A DNA stretch of 64,000 nucleotides from Euonymus europaeus. Taxonomy: Eukaryota > Streptophyta > Magnoliopsida > Celastrales > Celastraceae. Of the stretch, positions 12,396-23,615 are shown piece by piece; position 1 is the first letter of the stretch; each line of letters begins with the position of its first letter. The DNA is taken from contig OY756957.1 of the NCBI GenBank assembly GCA_963580455.1, positions 28,116,501 to 28,180,500 of the forward strand, read 5' to 3'. The translations under genes were made by a program, and so were the position numbers. The notes beneath the pieces are model-generated. The model saw only the letters and a program-made list of their open reading frames with translations, did not search any database and had not been told where the DNA came from.

Positions 12396-12647
12396 ATGAT
12401 GCCGAGAAGAAGAGCTTCTATGTTTGCGACCATGTCTGCTTCTCGTCTTCTTCTCCTTCAAGGTATGACTTCTCTCAGATCGGCCTCTTTTCATACCTCC
12501 AGCGGCGGCCCTGGGGTGGGGCGACAGGGGCGGCCGCCCAGGGCCCCCAAAATCCGGGAGCCCCAAAATGTGTTCGATAGATTTTGTTTACAGAGAAACA
12601 ATAATGGTTTCAAATTTTACAGTAATTTTGAGTTCATTATTCTTTAA
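12396..12647 (+). pseudogene. RFL-PPR 5' stub fused to transposon-derived sequence
   Basis: The first 35 codons are those of the RFL presequence (short form, MTSLRSASFHTS) and match gene B at 18135. After about 12500 the sequence changes abruptly to a very GC-rich stretch (gcggcggccctggggtgggg) and then to the tail of the RNase H relic (compare 22420-22460 and 60820-60866). The frame stays open for 83 codons in total. No PPR motif is left. The complete RFL leader lies upstream, so it may still be transcribed. The GC-rich piece resembles the end of a hAT-type element, but this is a guess from composition and the CAGGGG motif only. Confidence 0.85.
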
Positions 12648-13002
12648 TTTTGGTGTTGCATCATCTTTCGTATTTGTCCTGTGTTGTAATCCACCTTGCT
12701 TGATGACATGAGGCCTCTCATGAGCCCCCATTTATTGCACCCAACTCAGATTGGGTAATTGAAATATAAAAAATAAAAAATGAAAAACTCACAATGCGTC
12801 CTACACCTTCAAATTCGTATGGATCAAGTGCAATTAAAAATCACATTTATCGCATGATCAAACCTTTTTAACTGCCTCGGTCATGTAATGGTGTATTATC
12901 ATTATTTATTCTGGAAAAAACAAAACAACCAGGACTCCACCCAAATTTACTTGCTAGTAGCGCCTACACTTTCCTCTTCGCACAGTTGAACAGAAGCAGA
13001 TC
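12500..13002. repeat. RFL 5' flank, second type (copies at 27494-27887 and 60866-61231)
   Basis: After the GC-rich patch and the RNase H tail (about 12558-12602), the segment starting tggtttcaaattttacag matches 27494 onward and 60866 onward up to the RFL start codon. The shared leader of gene A begins at 12932 (ggactccaccc). It contains no gene of its own. Confidence 0.88.
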
Positions 13003-14796
13003 ATGATGCCGAGAAGAAGAGCTTCTATGTTTGCGACCATGTCTGCTTCTCGTCTTCTTCTCCTTCAAGGTATGGCTTCTCTCAATTGCTCCTCCTCACT
13101 TCTTACTTCTACCAGATCGGCCCCTTTTCATACCTCCAAATCTTCAATAAAAAACCACAATTTCGAATTCAATGGCATCGATGATGCCGTTGAATGCTTT
13201 AATCGGATGATTCTCATGCACCCTCCACCTTCTACATTCGAATTTAATCGATTGTTTGGTTCAATCGTCAAAATGAGTCATTATTCAACCGTGATTTCAC
13301 TGGCTAAATCTATGGAGCTGTTTGGTATCCAGCATGATATCTATACTTCTAATAGATTGATGAACTGCCTTTGTTGTTTGAGGCGTGTGGATTTTGGGTT
13401 TTCTTTGCTGGGTAAAATCCTGAAACTCGGTCTCCAACCTGATATCGTAACATTCAACACCATCATCAAGGGATTATGTGCGGAGGCTAAAGTTTCAGAT
13501 GCTGTGAGATTTTTTAATGAGATAGTGGATAATGGTTATCATCCCGACACATTTACTTACAGCATAATCATAAATTGTTTCTGTAAACTAGGAAACACTC
13601 ACGTCGCATTCCGCTTACTCAACAAAATGGCAGATAGAGGTCGTAAACCGGATGTGGTGGCATATAGTACAGTCATAGACGGCCTATGCAAGGATATTCA
13701 ATTTGACAGCGCTTTTAATCTGTATTTGGAAATGATAGATGAAGGTGTTTCACCAGACGTCTTCACTTACAACTCTTTAATTCACGGTGCATGCAATTCA
13801 GGCCAATGGAATAAGACAATAAGATTATTGGATGAAATGACTGCAAGGAATATAACACCTAATATTTTCATTTTTACTACTCTGGTTGATACGTTCTGTA
13901 AAGAAGGGAAGATTTCAGAGGCTGAACGTGTACTTGAGAAGATGATTGAGGTCGGAGTGGACCCCAATGTGGTCACATATAATGCATTGATGGATGGATA
14001 TTGTCTCGTAGGCCACATTGATAAGGCATTGAAAGTGTTTGATTCTATTGCGGAAAAGGGTTTTCAACTTAATGTTCGTAGTTATAATATATTAATCAAT
14101 GGATGTTGTAAGAGTAAACGTATAGGGAAAGCAATGGAACTTTTTAGTGATATGGATTCTAAATGGTTGGGTGCTAACACTATCACATACAATACCCTTA
14201 TAAGTGGATTGTGCAATGCAGGCAGAGTTCAAGCTGCAAAAGATCTTCTTAAGGAGATGTGTGCACGCGGTCATACTCCTGACTTGATAACTTACTCGAC
14301 TCTGTTGGATGGTTTGTGCAAGTGTGGGCGTCTTGATGAGGCATTGGCTTTGTTTAAAGCAATACAAGAGAGTGGGTTGAAACTTAATATTATAACTTAT
14401 AACATCATCATTGATGGTTTAAGTAAGGGAGGGAAGCTAAATATTGCAAGGGATCTGTTTTCCAACTTGTCTGTCAAGGGCCTAAATCCTGATATAAAGA
14501 CGTATAATATCTTGATCAATGGCCTTTGTAAAGAAGGGCTCTTAGGTGAAGCATATGAGCTTCTTAGGGAAATGGAAGGTACTGATTGCTCTCCAGATGA
14601 CTGTACTTACAATACAATCATTCGAGGATTATTCCGAAACAACAACACTGCTTTGGCGGTGCATCTTCTTCAGGAAATGCGTGATAAGGAGTTCTCTGCA
14701 GATGCATCTACTGCGGAGATGGTAGTTGATTTGTCATCTAATGATGCATATGACAGGTCAGTTTCCAACGAGCTTCATATGCTACTGTTAACTTGA
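13003..14796 (+). CDS. RFL-type P-class PPR protein A (intact, 597 aa)
   Basis: This is an intact single-exon gene. Residues 1-55 are rich in Arg, Ser and Leu and lack acidic residues (MMPRRRASMFATMSASR), as expected of a mitochondrial presequence. Fourteen 35-residue PPR motifs run from about residue 77 to 566, with starts near 77, 112, 147 and so on. A partial fifteenth ends in SNELHMLLLT. No E, DYW or SMR domain is present. P-class RFL proteins bind organelle RNA and promote its cleavage or block its translation, and some restore male fertility. Reading positions 5 and 35 of each motif with the PPR code gives the hypothetical target UUUGGCACCUAUUU. The start was chosen at the first of two adjacent ATGs, shared by all copies. 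The shared leader begins at 12932. Mitochondrial location and restorer role are inferred from the family. Confidence 0.96.
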   Translation: MMPRRRASMFATMSASRLLLLQGMASLNCSSSLLTSTRSAPFHTSKSSIKNHNFEFNGIDDAVECFNRMILMHPPPSTFEFNRLFGSIVKMSHYSTVISLAKSMELFGIQHDIYTSNRLMNCLCCLRRVDFGFSLLGKILKLGLQPDIVTFNTIIKGLCAEAKVSDAVRFFNEIVDNGYHPDTFTYSIIINCFCKLGNTHVAFRLLNKMADRGRKPDVVAYSTVIDGLCKDIQFDSAFNLYLEMIDEGVSPDVFTYNSLIHGACNSGQWNKTIRLLDEMTARNITPNIFIFTTLVDTFCKEGKISEAERVLEKMIEVGVDPNVVTYNALMDGYCLVGHIDKALKVFDSIAEKGFQLNVRSYNILINGCCKSKRIGKAMELFSDMDSKWLGANTITYNTLISGLCNAGRVQAAKDLLKEMCARGHTPDLITYSTLLDGLCKCGRLDEALALFKAIQESGLKLNIITYNIIIDGLSKGGKLNIARDLFSNLSVKGLNPDIKTYNILINGLCKEGLLGEAYELLREMEGTDCSPDDCTYNTIIRGLFRNNNTALAVHLLQEMRDKEFSADASTAEMVVDLSSNDAYDRSVSNELHMLLLT

Positions 14797-16160
14797 TATT
14801 TGATTCATGGATGAGACCTGTTCTTAAGTGAGTGGCCAGGTACTTGTTGAAAGCTTTTCTAGTTATTGTTCTTCCTTTATGTCTGTTTGGCTTTTTTGGA
14901 TCTCAACATATCTTCGTTCCTTTTTGAATGAATTGTTATATAGATGAAATGTAGGTCTTTGGAATCTGTCTTGAATGACAATTGTTTACTCTGAGTGATA
15001 ATTTTAGATGGAAGTTTAGGTCTTTGATGTGCTGAAGTTCTTTTTGTCTTCATGATTATTGACCTTGAGAACCTTGGTCTAGTTAAATGGGATTCCTGAA
15101 CACAGTTTATAAATTATAATGTTCTGATTTGGGCAATTCTTCACTTGGCATTATGATCTCTTTTTTTTTTCCTTTCTTTTATGTGGTGTGGATTCGCTTA
15201 AATCGTTATCTAGGTGCGACCCATGTCTGCCTGACCAAATTCATGTCTTTGGCTGCTTTGCTTATTGATTTTTCTCAGAACGATCAAGTCTAGTTATGAG
15301 ATTTGCTAAGCGGCATGTTTGTCAGTGTTCTTGACATTTTCAAAACCACTAATTTCATTACGCTATATTTACTCAGTTCAAAGACGAATACCTTACTTTG
15401 ATACAACAATTCTGTATATAATTTCTGAACATTAACCTTATTTATATAATCAAGCATTTAATGTATCTTTGATGGCTGTGTAGGGAAAACCCAAATTAGA
15501 AGAGATGGACCATAGTGTGGATCCCCAACTTTCATCGGTAACTGATCAACTGTCTTGAACCAAATTATAGCTAAATTTCCTGTGAATCTTTCATCCGCGA
15601 ATGGAAACATCTGCCACACCTTGCCCTTCATTGCCAGTATAGCCAAGCAACCACCGGTGCTACCTATGGTTCAATGACGGGGTCTTCCGGATATAATGAC
15701 TTCGACACACTAGAAAGATTCACTTCTGTTGGCTATTATGCTCAGTAGAGTAAGATTATTGTTATCAACTCTTGTATCTACATGTGGTGGTCATTCTAGG
15801 AAAACTATAACACTGACTTCCACTCATTCTAGCTTTGTGATGGCCTGAGGCAAATGAAAAACATACAAGTCGGGCAGAGCTGAGCCTGAGAAATGGGAGT
15901 TCTTTATTACTTTGGTCTCTGCACACTATAGCTTTACCGATGAAATACATGATATATCTTTCCAGTTTGATAGAGTTGGTTACTTTCCACCAACCAATGG
16001 AACTCCCTTTCTAGAATTAGCAGGAATTTCTCCTTGTAAACCGACTATGATCTCCGTCATTTCTTACACAATTTTGTGATCTTCACTATAGCTTTCATAA
16101 CATCGACCCCGCCAGGATCTCTACAAACCTGCAGAACATGTTTCAGCAAAAACAAAAATT
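14797..16160. repeat. RFL 3' flank, type 1 (matches 63026-64000, partly 34950-35330 and 37889-38300)
   Basis: Downstream sequence travels with the gene: tatttgattcatggatgagacctg right after the stop, then a block with cacttggcattatga and gtgcgacccatgtctgcctg. A better-conserved patch at about 15470-15720 is also found at 37905-38145 and 63715-63955. I recognise no gene in it. Confidence 0.85.
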
Positions 16161-16274
16161 TATAAGAAATTATCCGAACGTTTATGTGTTGACTTCACAG
16201 CATCCAATTTACCGCGATGCACGGAGCAAAGACATAGGGTATCCACACATTTCAAGTTAATTTTCTAGGAGCAT

Positions 16275-16890
16275 TTCAACATTTTTATCCCGCACTTCCC
16301 TTATCTCACACGAATTGAGCTTTATTTTTCTTTCCCGCAATTTTGCGATCCCTCTCCATCGCGGTTAGGTCTACGTGGTGGGTCATTATTATTGTGATTT
16401 TCATAAAAAATATATGTGAATAGTTTTAGCAGTAAAATGCCTTTAAATTGAGCATTCATTTAAATGTCATGCTATTCAGGTACAATAAAACATCTCTATA
16501 GTCCTAAAAAAGATCGGGAGCACTACCCCCGAACCCCTCCTATAAATTCCTCACTTCGCCCTTTCTACGCCTCCATAATAGTAGTCATAAAAAGCTAATT
16601 AGGGGGCATAGTTGTATAATCATCTAATTTTTATAATATTCAATCATTTTAATGATATCTCAAAAATACCCCCTATCTCTCATTTCCCTTAGCTCACACG
16701 AATTGAACTCTATGTTTCTTCCCCACAATTTTGCAATCCCTCTCCTTGCTTAGGGGTATGAGGTTGGTCGTTATCATTGTCATCTTCTTCAAATATATAT
16801 ATGTAAATACTTTTAGCATTAAAATGCCTCTAAATTGAAAATTCATTTAAATGTGATACTATTCATGTGCAATAGTTGCCTCTCTATAGT
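16275..16890. repeat. Two diverged direct repeats of about 230 bp
   Basis: The block starting near 16310 (ctcacacgaattga, then cccgcaattttgcgatccctctcc, then taaaatgcctttaaattga) recurs near 16695 with substitutions. The spacer holds gggagcactacccccgaacccc. Beyond it (16890-17030) is AT-rich sequence that leads into the 5' flank of gene B. Confidence 0.75.
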
Positions 16891-17030
16891 TATAATGATT
16901 GGACCAAACTAATTTTATCATTATAAGAAGATTATAACTTAAATAAATGCATGATTGTAAAAACTACCAAAATTTTCTATCACTATATCGAGGTTATTCT
17001 TTCATAGAGTACTATAGATAGGTTTTATTG

Positions 17031-18134
17031 TATAATTCTCCCATGTTTTATGCAAAATGCTTAATATCCCGATATGTAATTTGTTACAAAATTTTTGAAG
17101 AGTATAATTGCTTTATGCAAAAATTTAACCAAACAGTCACGGTATTTCAAACAACATCTATGTAAATGTTTTAAAGCATTTATGCTTTTATGTGAATGCT
17201 CTACCGAATGGAGCCTTTAAAGATAAGTGTTAAAACGCAGGAGCCACCAAGGTTGCCGCCTAGGGCCTCAATTTTTCTTAGTTCTTATACACTAATACAC
17301 TAGTACCGTGGTACATGACATATGTCTCTTATAAAATTAAAAATTACCCTCACTTTTTCTTTCTTTAAGTAAATAACAATTTATACACTAGTGTGCCATC
17401 ACTCATAGACTATAGGCTATAGATATAATTTTCAAACCCTAATACACCTACCATATTTTGATATTCAACCGCTTAAAATTTAATCAAAAAATTACAAACT
17501 CACCATTCTGTGATTTCTCTCTATTGTCATTCATCTTCTTTAATTTTCTTTCAACTCTGAATAATTTTTTACATGCAAACTTGATTGTTTATTCTTCTCT
17601 TAAACTTAAGACTCTAACAACAATTAGGTTTTATTGCTCCATTTTTATTTTTTTATATATTTGAACTTTTTTAGTTATTTGTATTTTTTAGTTTTACTAT
17701 ATCAACAAGGAAATATGAATCTAGATATGAAATACGTTAAAAAAAAAGAAACAGAAAAGAAAAAAAAAAGCTCGAGCTGAAATATTTGTATAGGATCACA
17801 GATTTTGTTGTTCGAGCCGCCCCTGTTAAAACGAGATTATAATAGTATTTTGAATGAATATCTAAAATGAAGAAAAATCTATTTTGGGGAACCATTTTAA
17901 TTTTTAAGTGTTCTTAAGGGATGGGTACTGAGAAGGCTGGGTTGCATATTATTCTCTCCCTCTTTCTCTTATCTTTTATCTCTCTGTTTTTCTTTCATCT
18001 TAAATATATTAAAATGTTGGATTTGGTGTATTATCATTATTTATTCTGGAAAAAACGAAACTACCAGGACTCCACCCAGATTTACTTGCTAGCGCCTACA
18101 CTTTCCTCTTCGCACAGTTGAACAGAAGCAGATC
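17031..18134. repeat. RFL 5' flank of gene B, duplicate of 11291-12395
   Basis: This is collinear with 11291-12395. The shared leader starts at 18067. The offset between copies is 5739 bases near the start codons. The duplication includes the first 104 bases of the coding region. Confidence 0.9.
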
Positions 18135-19829
18135 ATGATGCCGAGAAGAAGAGCTTCTATGTTTGCGACCATGTCTGCTTCTCGTCTTCTTCTCCTTCAA
18201 GGTATGACTTCTCTCAGATCGGCCTCTTTTCATACCTCCAAATCCTCAATAAAAAACCACAATTTCGAATTCAATGGCATCGATGATGCTGTTGAATGCT
18301 TTAATCGGATGGTTCACATGCACCCTTCACCTTCTACATACGAATTTAATCGATTGTTTGGTTCAATCGTCAAAATGAGGCACTATTCTACCGTGATTTC
18401 ACTGGCTAATTCTATGGAGCTTTTTGGTATCAAGCATGATATCTATACTTTTAATAGATTGATGAACTGCCTTTGTTGTTTGAGGCGTGTGGATTTTGGG
18501 TTTTCTTTGCTGGGTAAAATCATGAAACTTGGTCTCCAACCTGATATTGTAACATTCAACACCATCATCAAGGGTTTATGTGCGGAGGAGAAAGTTTCAG
18601 ATGCTGTGAGATTTTTTGATGAGATAGTGGATAATGGTTATCATCCCGACACATTTACTTACAATATAATCATAAATTGTTTATGTAAAATAGGAAACAC
18701 TCACGTCGCAGTCCACTTACTCAACAAAATGGCAAATAGAGGTTGTAAACCGGATGTGGTGGCATATAATACAGTCATAGACGGCCTATGCAAGGACATG
18801 CAATTTGACAGCGCTTTTAATCTGTATTTGGAAATGATGGATGGAGGTGTTTCACCAGACGTATTCACTTACAACTCTTTGATTCACGGTGCATGCAGTT
18901 CAGGCCAATGGAAGAAGACGATAAGATTATTGAATGAAATGACTGCAAGGAATATAACACCTAATGTTGTCATTTTCAATACGCTGGTTGATACGTTCTG
19001 TAAAGAAGGGAAGATATCAGACGCTGAACGTGTACTCGAGAAGATGATTGAGGTCGGAGTGGACCCTGATGTGGTTACGTATGGTGCATTGATGGATGGA
19101 TATTGTCTAGTAGGCCACATTGATAAGGCATTGAAACTATTTGATTTGATCGTGGAAAAGGGTCTTCAACTTAATGTTATTTGTTATAATATATTAATCA
19201 ATGGATTTTGTAAGAGTAAACGTATAGAAAAAGCAATGGAACTTTTTAGTGACATGACTTCCAAAGGGATATCTGCTGACACTATCACACACAGTACCCT
19301 CATATATGGATTGTGCAATGCTGGCAGAGTTCAAGCTGCAAAAGATCTTCTTAAGGAGATGGGTGCACGCGGTCATACTCCGAACTTGATAACTTACTCG
19401 ACTCTTTTAGATGGTTTGTGCAAGCATGGGCGTCTTGATGAGGCATTGGCTTTGTTTAAAGCAATACAAGAGAGTGGGTTGAAACTTAATATTATAACTT
19501 ATAACATCATCATTGATGGTTTAAGTAAGGGAGGGAAGCTAAATATTGCGAGGGATATGTTTTCCAACTTGTCTGTCAAGGGCCTAAATCCTGATGTAAA
19601 GACGTATACTATCTTGATCAATGGCCTTTGTAAAGAAGGGCTCTTAGGTGAAGCATACGAGCTCCTTAGGGAAATGGAAGGTATCGATTGCTCTCCAGAT
19701 GACCGTACTTACAGTACGATCATTCGAGGATTATTACGAAACAACAACACTTCTTTGGCTGTGCAACTTCTTCAGGAAATGCGTGATAAGGGATTCTGCA
19801 GATGCATCTACTGCGGAGATGGTAGTTGA
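18135..19829 (+). CDS. RFL-type PPR protein B (C-terminal frameshift, 564 aa)
   Basis: This is a single-exon RFL gene of the short-presequence type (MTSLRSASFHTS, 10 residues shorter than A). It keeps all 14 PPR motifs. Around 19793 two bases are missing compared with A, D, E and F (gattctgcagatgc instead of gttctctgcagatgc). The frame therefore leaves the family sequence and ends in CRCIYCGDGS at 19829. The usual C-terminal tail remains in another frame up to 19896. Only the partial last motif is lost, so RNA binding may survive. Position 5/35 residues suggest UUUUUCU?UAAUGG; motif 8 has Gly at position 5, which the code does not cover. The gene could be functional, a recent pseudogene, or affected by a sequencing error. 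Confidence 0.9.
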   Translation: MMPRRRASMFATMSASRLLLLQGMTSLRSASFHTSKSSIKNHNFEFNGIDDAVECFNRMVHMHPSPSTYEFNRLFGSIVKMRHYSTVISLANSMELFGIKHDIYTFNRLMNCLCCLRRVDFGFSLLGKIMKLGLQPDIVTFNTIIKGLCAEEKVSDAVRFFDEIVDNGYHPDTFTYNIIINCLCKIGNTHVAVHLLNKMANRGCKPDVVAYNTVIDGLCKDMQFDSAFNLYLEMMDGGVSPDVFTYNSLIHGACSSGQWKKTIRLLNEMTARNITPNVVIFNTLVDTFCKEGKISDAERVLEKMIEVGVDPDVVTYGALMDGYCLVGHIDKALKLFDLIVEKGLQLNVICYNILINGFCKSKRIEKAMELFSDMTSKGISADTITHSTLIYGLCNAGRVQAAKDLLKEMGARGHTPNLITYSTLLDGLCKHGRLDEALALFKAIQESGLKLNIITYNIIIDGLSKGGKLNIARDMFSNLSVKGLNPDVKTYTILINGLCKEGLLGEAYELLREMEGIDCSPDDRTYSTIIRGLLRNNNTSLAVQLLQEMRDKGFCRCIYCGDGS

Positions 19830-19896
19830 TTTGTTATCTTACGATGCATATGACAAATCAGTTTCCAACGAACTTCGTGTGCTACTGTTAACTTGA
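19830..19896 (+). pseudogene. Out-of-frame C-terminal tail of gene B
   Basis: In the frame displaced by the 2-base deletion, the family tail (DAYDKSVSNELRVLLLT and stop) is still readable. This shows that the deletion is recent. Confidence 0.9.
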
Positions 19897-21577
19897 TATT
19901 TAATTCATGAATGAGACCTGTTCTTAAGTGAGTGGCCAGGTAATTGTTGAAAGCTTTTCTAGTTATTGTTCTTCCTTTATGTCTGTTTGGCTTCCTTGGA
20001 TCTCAACATATCTTCGTTCCTTTTTGAATGAATTGAAAATTTAGGTGTTTGGAATCTGTCCTGAATGATGATTGTTTACTCTGTGATAATTTTAGATGGA
20101 AGTTTAGGTCTTTGATGTGCTGATGTTCTTTGTGTCTTCATGATTATTGACCTTGAGAAGTGTCCTTGGTTTAGTTACATGGGATTCTTGAACACTGTTT
20201 CATAATATTTGGATTTGGCCAATTGGGCATATTTCATATCTTGGTTAGGAATAGGCCTGAAAGGCTGAAACTGTTTCACTTATCCTTCACGTTTCTTAAA
20301 CCAAGATGATGATTTCCTACGATGATGCTTTGAAGTCGAGTGTACAAAAACGAATGCATTACTTTTATACAACACTTCTGTATATATTTTCTGAACATTC
20401 ACCTTATTTATATAATCAAGCATTTAATGTGTCTTCGATGGCTGAATGTAGGGAAACCCCAAATTGGAAGAGATGGATCCCCAACTTTCATTGATACCCT
20501 GAATTGTGAGCAAGAGATCCGGTGACGCGACACTTTTGGTGGCTTCTTTAATTGGGTAGGGGAAAGAGAGGCTGGCTCGTCTTAAATATAATTTTTTACT
20601 AGCTTTTCTATCATTAACGTAGAATGTCTACATTAATTTGAGTTTCTCATTTTCTAATGAGGCAAACATGAATTGTTTGTTATAAATGATATTAATGAAT
20701 CTGTTATCAGGAGGACCTGTGTATTGATAGGAATGGTTAAGAATCTTAAGATAGATTTCGATGTGGCATGTTCGGACCCAATTGATTTTGATTTTCGAAC
20801 ATAATTAATTGATAATGCTCGGATTGATTTAAATTCGGACAAATATATTGAACAATAATTCAACTCAAGTTTGGAATTTGACAACTAAATCGGACAAGAT
20901 TTTTTTGTTTGAATTTAAACTCAATTTTAAAACTAACAAAAAACTGTGTTTGGACCCAAAATTTGGAATAATAATTTATGTCAAAATTTGGTTTAATACT
21001 GGTCGGAAAAATATGTTATCAAGTTAAACATATTTATGCCGCGCTTCTTTAAAAGTGGCTCGACATTTATTTTTTTGACCCTTGTTTTTGTGATAAATGA
21101 GTAATTCATAGAAAATAAAATCCGTACCTAAATTTGAAAATACGTGACGTATACCCAATATCGAAGTCGAAACCTGAACCAACGCAATAGCTAAACAAAG
21201 AAAGCACAACCCAATGGGGAAAAAAATAAACAAAAACTAAAACTCATGGTGACTAAGCGCCGTCCAAGTCTAGAGCACTAAATAATGTATGAGAATATGT
21301 GTTTTTGTTGATGTGATTATATTGAAAAATATGTTTCAATTATGTGATTTTATTTTTTATAAAGATGCGAATCTCAATATCGAATTAGTATAATTTTGTT
21401 GAGAAATTGATGAGAAACACATGATATTTAGAAATGCTAATAGCGCATAAAGAGAAAAATATATAATTTTGTATAACAAAGATGAAATTGAATTGAAAAA
21501 ATGAAAAATTTGGAGGGTGTTCGTAAGACCATGCCCAGACATGTGGGTCACACCCAAGACAAGCTACCGCCTACACT
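19897..21577. repeat. RFL 3' flank, type 2 (matches 41439-43040 and 51030-51803)
   Basis: This flank is collinear with the region after gene D. It includes cttggttaggaataggcctgaaa, the block gatggatccccaactttcattgata, and the stretch tgttgagaaattgatgag up to cctacactt at 21578. There the similarity to the D flank stops and MULE-derived sequence begins. No gene was seen. Confidence 0.85.
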
Positions 21578-21812
21578 TCAAGGGTCACCGTCGATCATGC
21601 AAGAGAGATGAGACAGAGTCGCAAATCTTGTGGTGGGTCACCTTTGATCATGCAAAGGAGAGAAAGAAGAAGCAGTGGAGGAAGAAACAGAGACGAAAAG
21701 GGGAAATAGGGTTTATGGGTTTAGACCGGACGAGATGGGATGAGACATTTATTTTTTTGTGTTATTGAGACGGGATCGATAATTATTGGGGTGCCACTAG
21801 CCGCACCCTATA
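21578..21812. mobile_element. MULE remnant, right end only (copy of 59980-60206)
   Basis: From aagggtcaccgtcgatcatg to gccactagccgcaccc this matches the right end of the element at 58517-60206, including its terminal repeat. The left part is missing; the sequence joins straight to RFL 3' flank. Here there is no LINE in the cttca-gggtcaccg site, so it serves as an empty site for the LINE at 59111-59972. Confidence 0.75.
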
Positions 21813-22137
21813 TTTTAGTCTCTCTTTCTCTTCATCTCTCCATTTTTCTTTTATTTTAAATATATTAAAAGGTAGATTTGGTGGTAAAATAAAGAAATGT
21901 GATTGGAGAGGTCCTAAAATAGAGATCCTATTTTTTTACACACTAAATTAACTTGGTCTATAATTTTTTCTATTTTAATTAAAAGTTAAATAATTTTCTT
22001 TTAATTTTTAAAATGATATAAATTTAAAATTAAATATAATTGAAGAAAATTATGTTTTGGACAATTTCTCTCTAATTTCTTGAATCTCTAATTAATCTCG
22101 AGAACATGCCGAATCAAAGCTGCATCCAACGTAATTA
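21813..22137. repeat. RFL 5' flank segment (copy at 60207-60540)
   Basis: AT-rich flank matching 60207-60540 and, more loosely, 31230-31550, 39120-39470 and 58190-58480. It leads straight into the RNase H relic. No gene of its own. Confidence 0.8.
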
Positions 22138-22437
22138 GCTGAAGCGATGGGCACGTTACGTGCCGTTCATTTAACTGTTGATTTGGGGTTTCTTCGTATT
22201 CTTTTCGAAAGAAATTCCCAAGTTATTGTCGATGTCATTAACGAGTATGATATTCATTTATCTTCATGGAGAGTTTGTATTGTCGAAATTCGGCGTTTAT
22301 TGAGTTACCTCAATGACTAGTATGTATAATTTGTCAGCAGGGAAGAGAATATGGCAGCTCATACTATGGCTCAACTTGCATTACAAACTCCTCAAATGAT
22401 GGCGTGGATTGAAGACGCCCCAAAATGTGTTCGATAG
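22138..22437 (+). pseudogene. RNase H-like (RVT_3) domain relic
   Basis: Reading from GCT at 22138 gives 100 codons that start AEAMGTLRAVHLTVDLGF, with VIVDVINEYD and EENMAAHTMAQLAL. This is the C-terminal half of the reverse-transcriptase-like RNase H fold (RVT_3) found in plant LINEs and in single-domain plant proteins. Two in-frame stops lie near the middle (after LSYLND). A sister copy with the same stops lies at 60541-60840, so the damage predates the duplication. It is a non-functional relic carried along in the 5' flank of RFL genes. Confidence 0.82.
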
Positions 22438-22619
22438 ATTTTGTTTACAGAGAAACAATAATCAATACCTTATATAAAACCTGAATCACTCAAATTTTGA
22501 GAAACGTTTCTCAGCTTGCCATGTCACCAAATAAACACTCTTAATAATTGACACATGTATTATCTTTTATCTCTAATGTTATAAAAGAAACAAAATTAAA
22601 GAATGAAGAGTATCGTTCG

Positions 22620-22860
22620 TCCAAAATGGCCATTCCTTCTCTCAACGCTTACGGTTTTCCTCAGCAAAGCCTCATACGAAGCGGTGGAGAGAGCAAACGA
22701 CGCGGTAAGAGTGTCACACCGCTTCTCACACCGCTCGCCCAAAACGGCGATTCCTTCTCTCAAAGCTTACGGTTTTCCTCAGCAAGCCTCATACGAAGCG
22801 GTGGAGAGAGCAAACGAAGTGGTAAGAGTGTTTCAGGTTCTCAAATATGGGAACTTTTTC
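22620..22860 (+). repeat. 118-bp tandem duplication within the Helitron
   Basis: Two copies, offset 118 bases, contain attccttctctcaa, cttacggttttcctcagcaa and gaagcggtggagagagcaaa. A shorter third piece (aagcggtggagagagcaaac) lies near 23033. The open frames across this block come from the repeat and resemble no protein I know. Confidence 0.85.
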
Positions 22861-23615
22861 CCTCTGCTTCAATTGATTTCCACAAATCGAAAGACCTGAT
22901 ACTTAATTCTACTTTGTCTAGCAGTGTCGTTCGAACCCTACGATTCTCCACTACCCATCTCACACCTTCTTGAAATCCTATTTGTAGACGTACCTTTATT
23001 TCTCTAATGTATTTAATTTTTGTGCATCAGATCCAAGCGGTGGAGAGAGCAAACGAAAAATCAGTGTTTTCCAAGTAATCAATTAGGGTTTTAATGAGTA
23101 CTATTTTATCTACTTCAATTGATTTGCGCTAATCGATTGTTCATAGGATTTAATCTGTTTCGTCCAATGGTGATGTTTGATGCGTAGGATTTAATCTGTT
23201 TGATTGCGTGATTTTTTATTAAGTTAGATTTATTTTGCAATTAATATGGTTGAGGAATGATGTGGTGATGTCATCATAATGTTATGAAATTTGTTTTCCA
23301 CTTATCTTAGATGAAAACCTGCCTTTGGAGTGGTAACTCTGGATATTCATTTTGATGGAAGAGACTTCTATACAGGTGTTAGTTTCTCTTGCTTAATGTT
23401 GTTTTTAAAATCAGAAGCAAATTCTTTGCTCCTGTGATGATTAAAATATTTAAAATGAGCCATCTTAATGCATTGTCGATAACCTGCAACCACTTTTTAG
23501 TTTATGTTATACTTTTTTAGAGCACGACAAATAAGTTTTTGAAATTCATATAATCCTAAGGAGTTTATATGTTTATGGAGTACCCAAAAAAAAATCTGAG
23601 TATCTTTTAATGGCC

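Noticed and set aside
11719..18121. Identical short open frames of 66-68 codons at 11719, 12182, 17458 and 17921
   Set aside because: Identity is explained by the recent flank duplication; composition is low-complexity (Phe/Leu-rich) and there is no domain.
22548..22973. 141-codon frame at the left end of the Helitron
   Set aside because: It spans the 118-bp tandem duplication and reads as repeated SLIRSGGESKR blocks; an overlapping frame is equally open, so this is a repeat effect.
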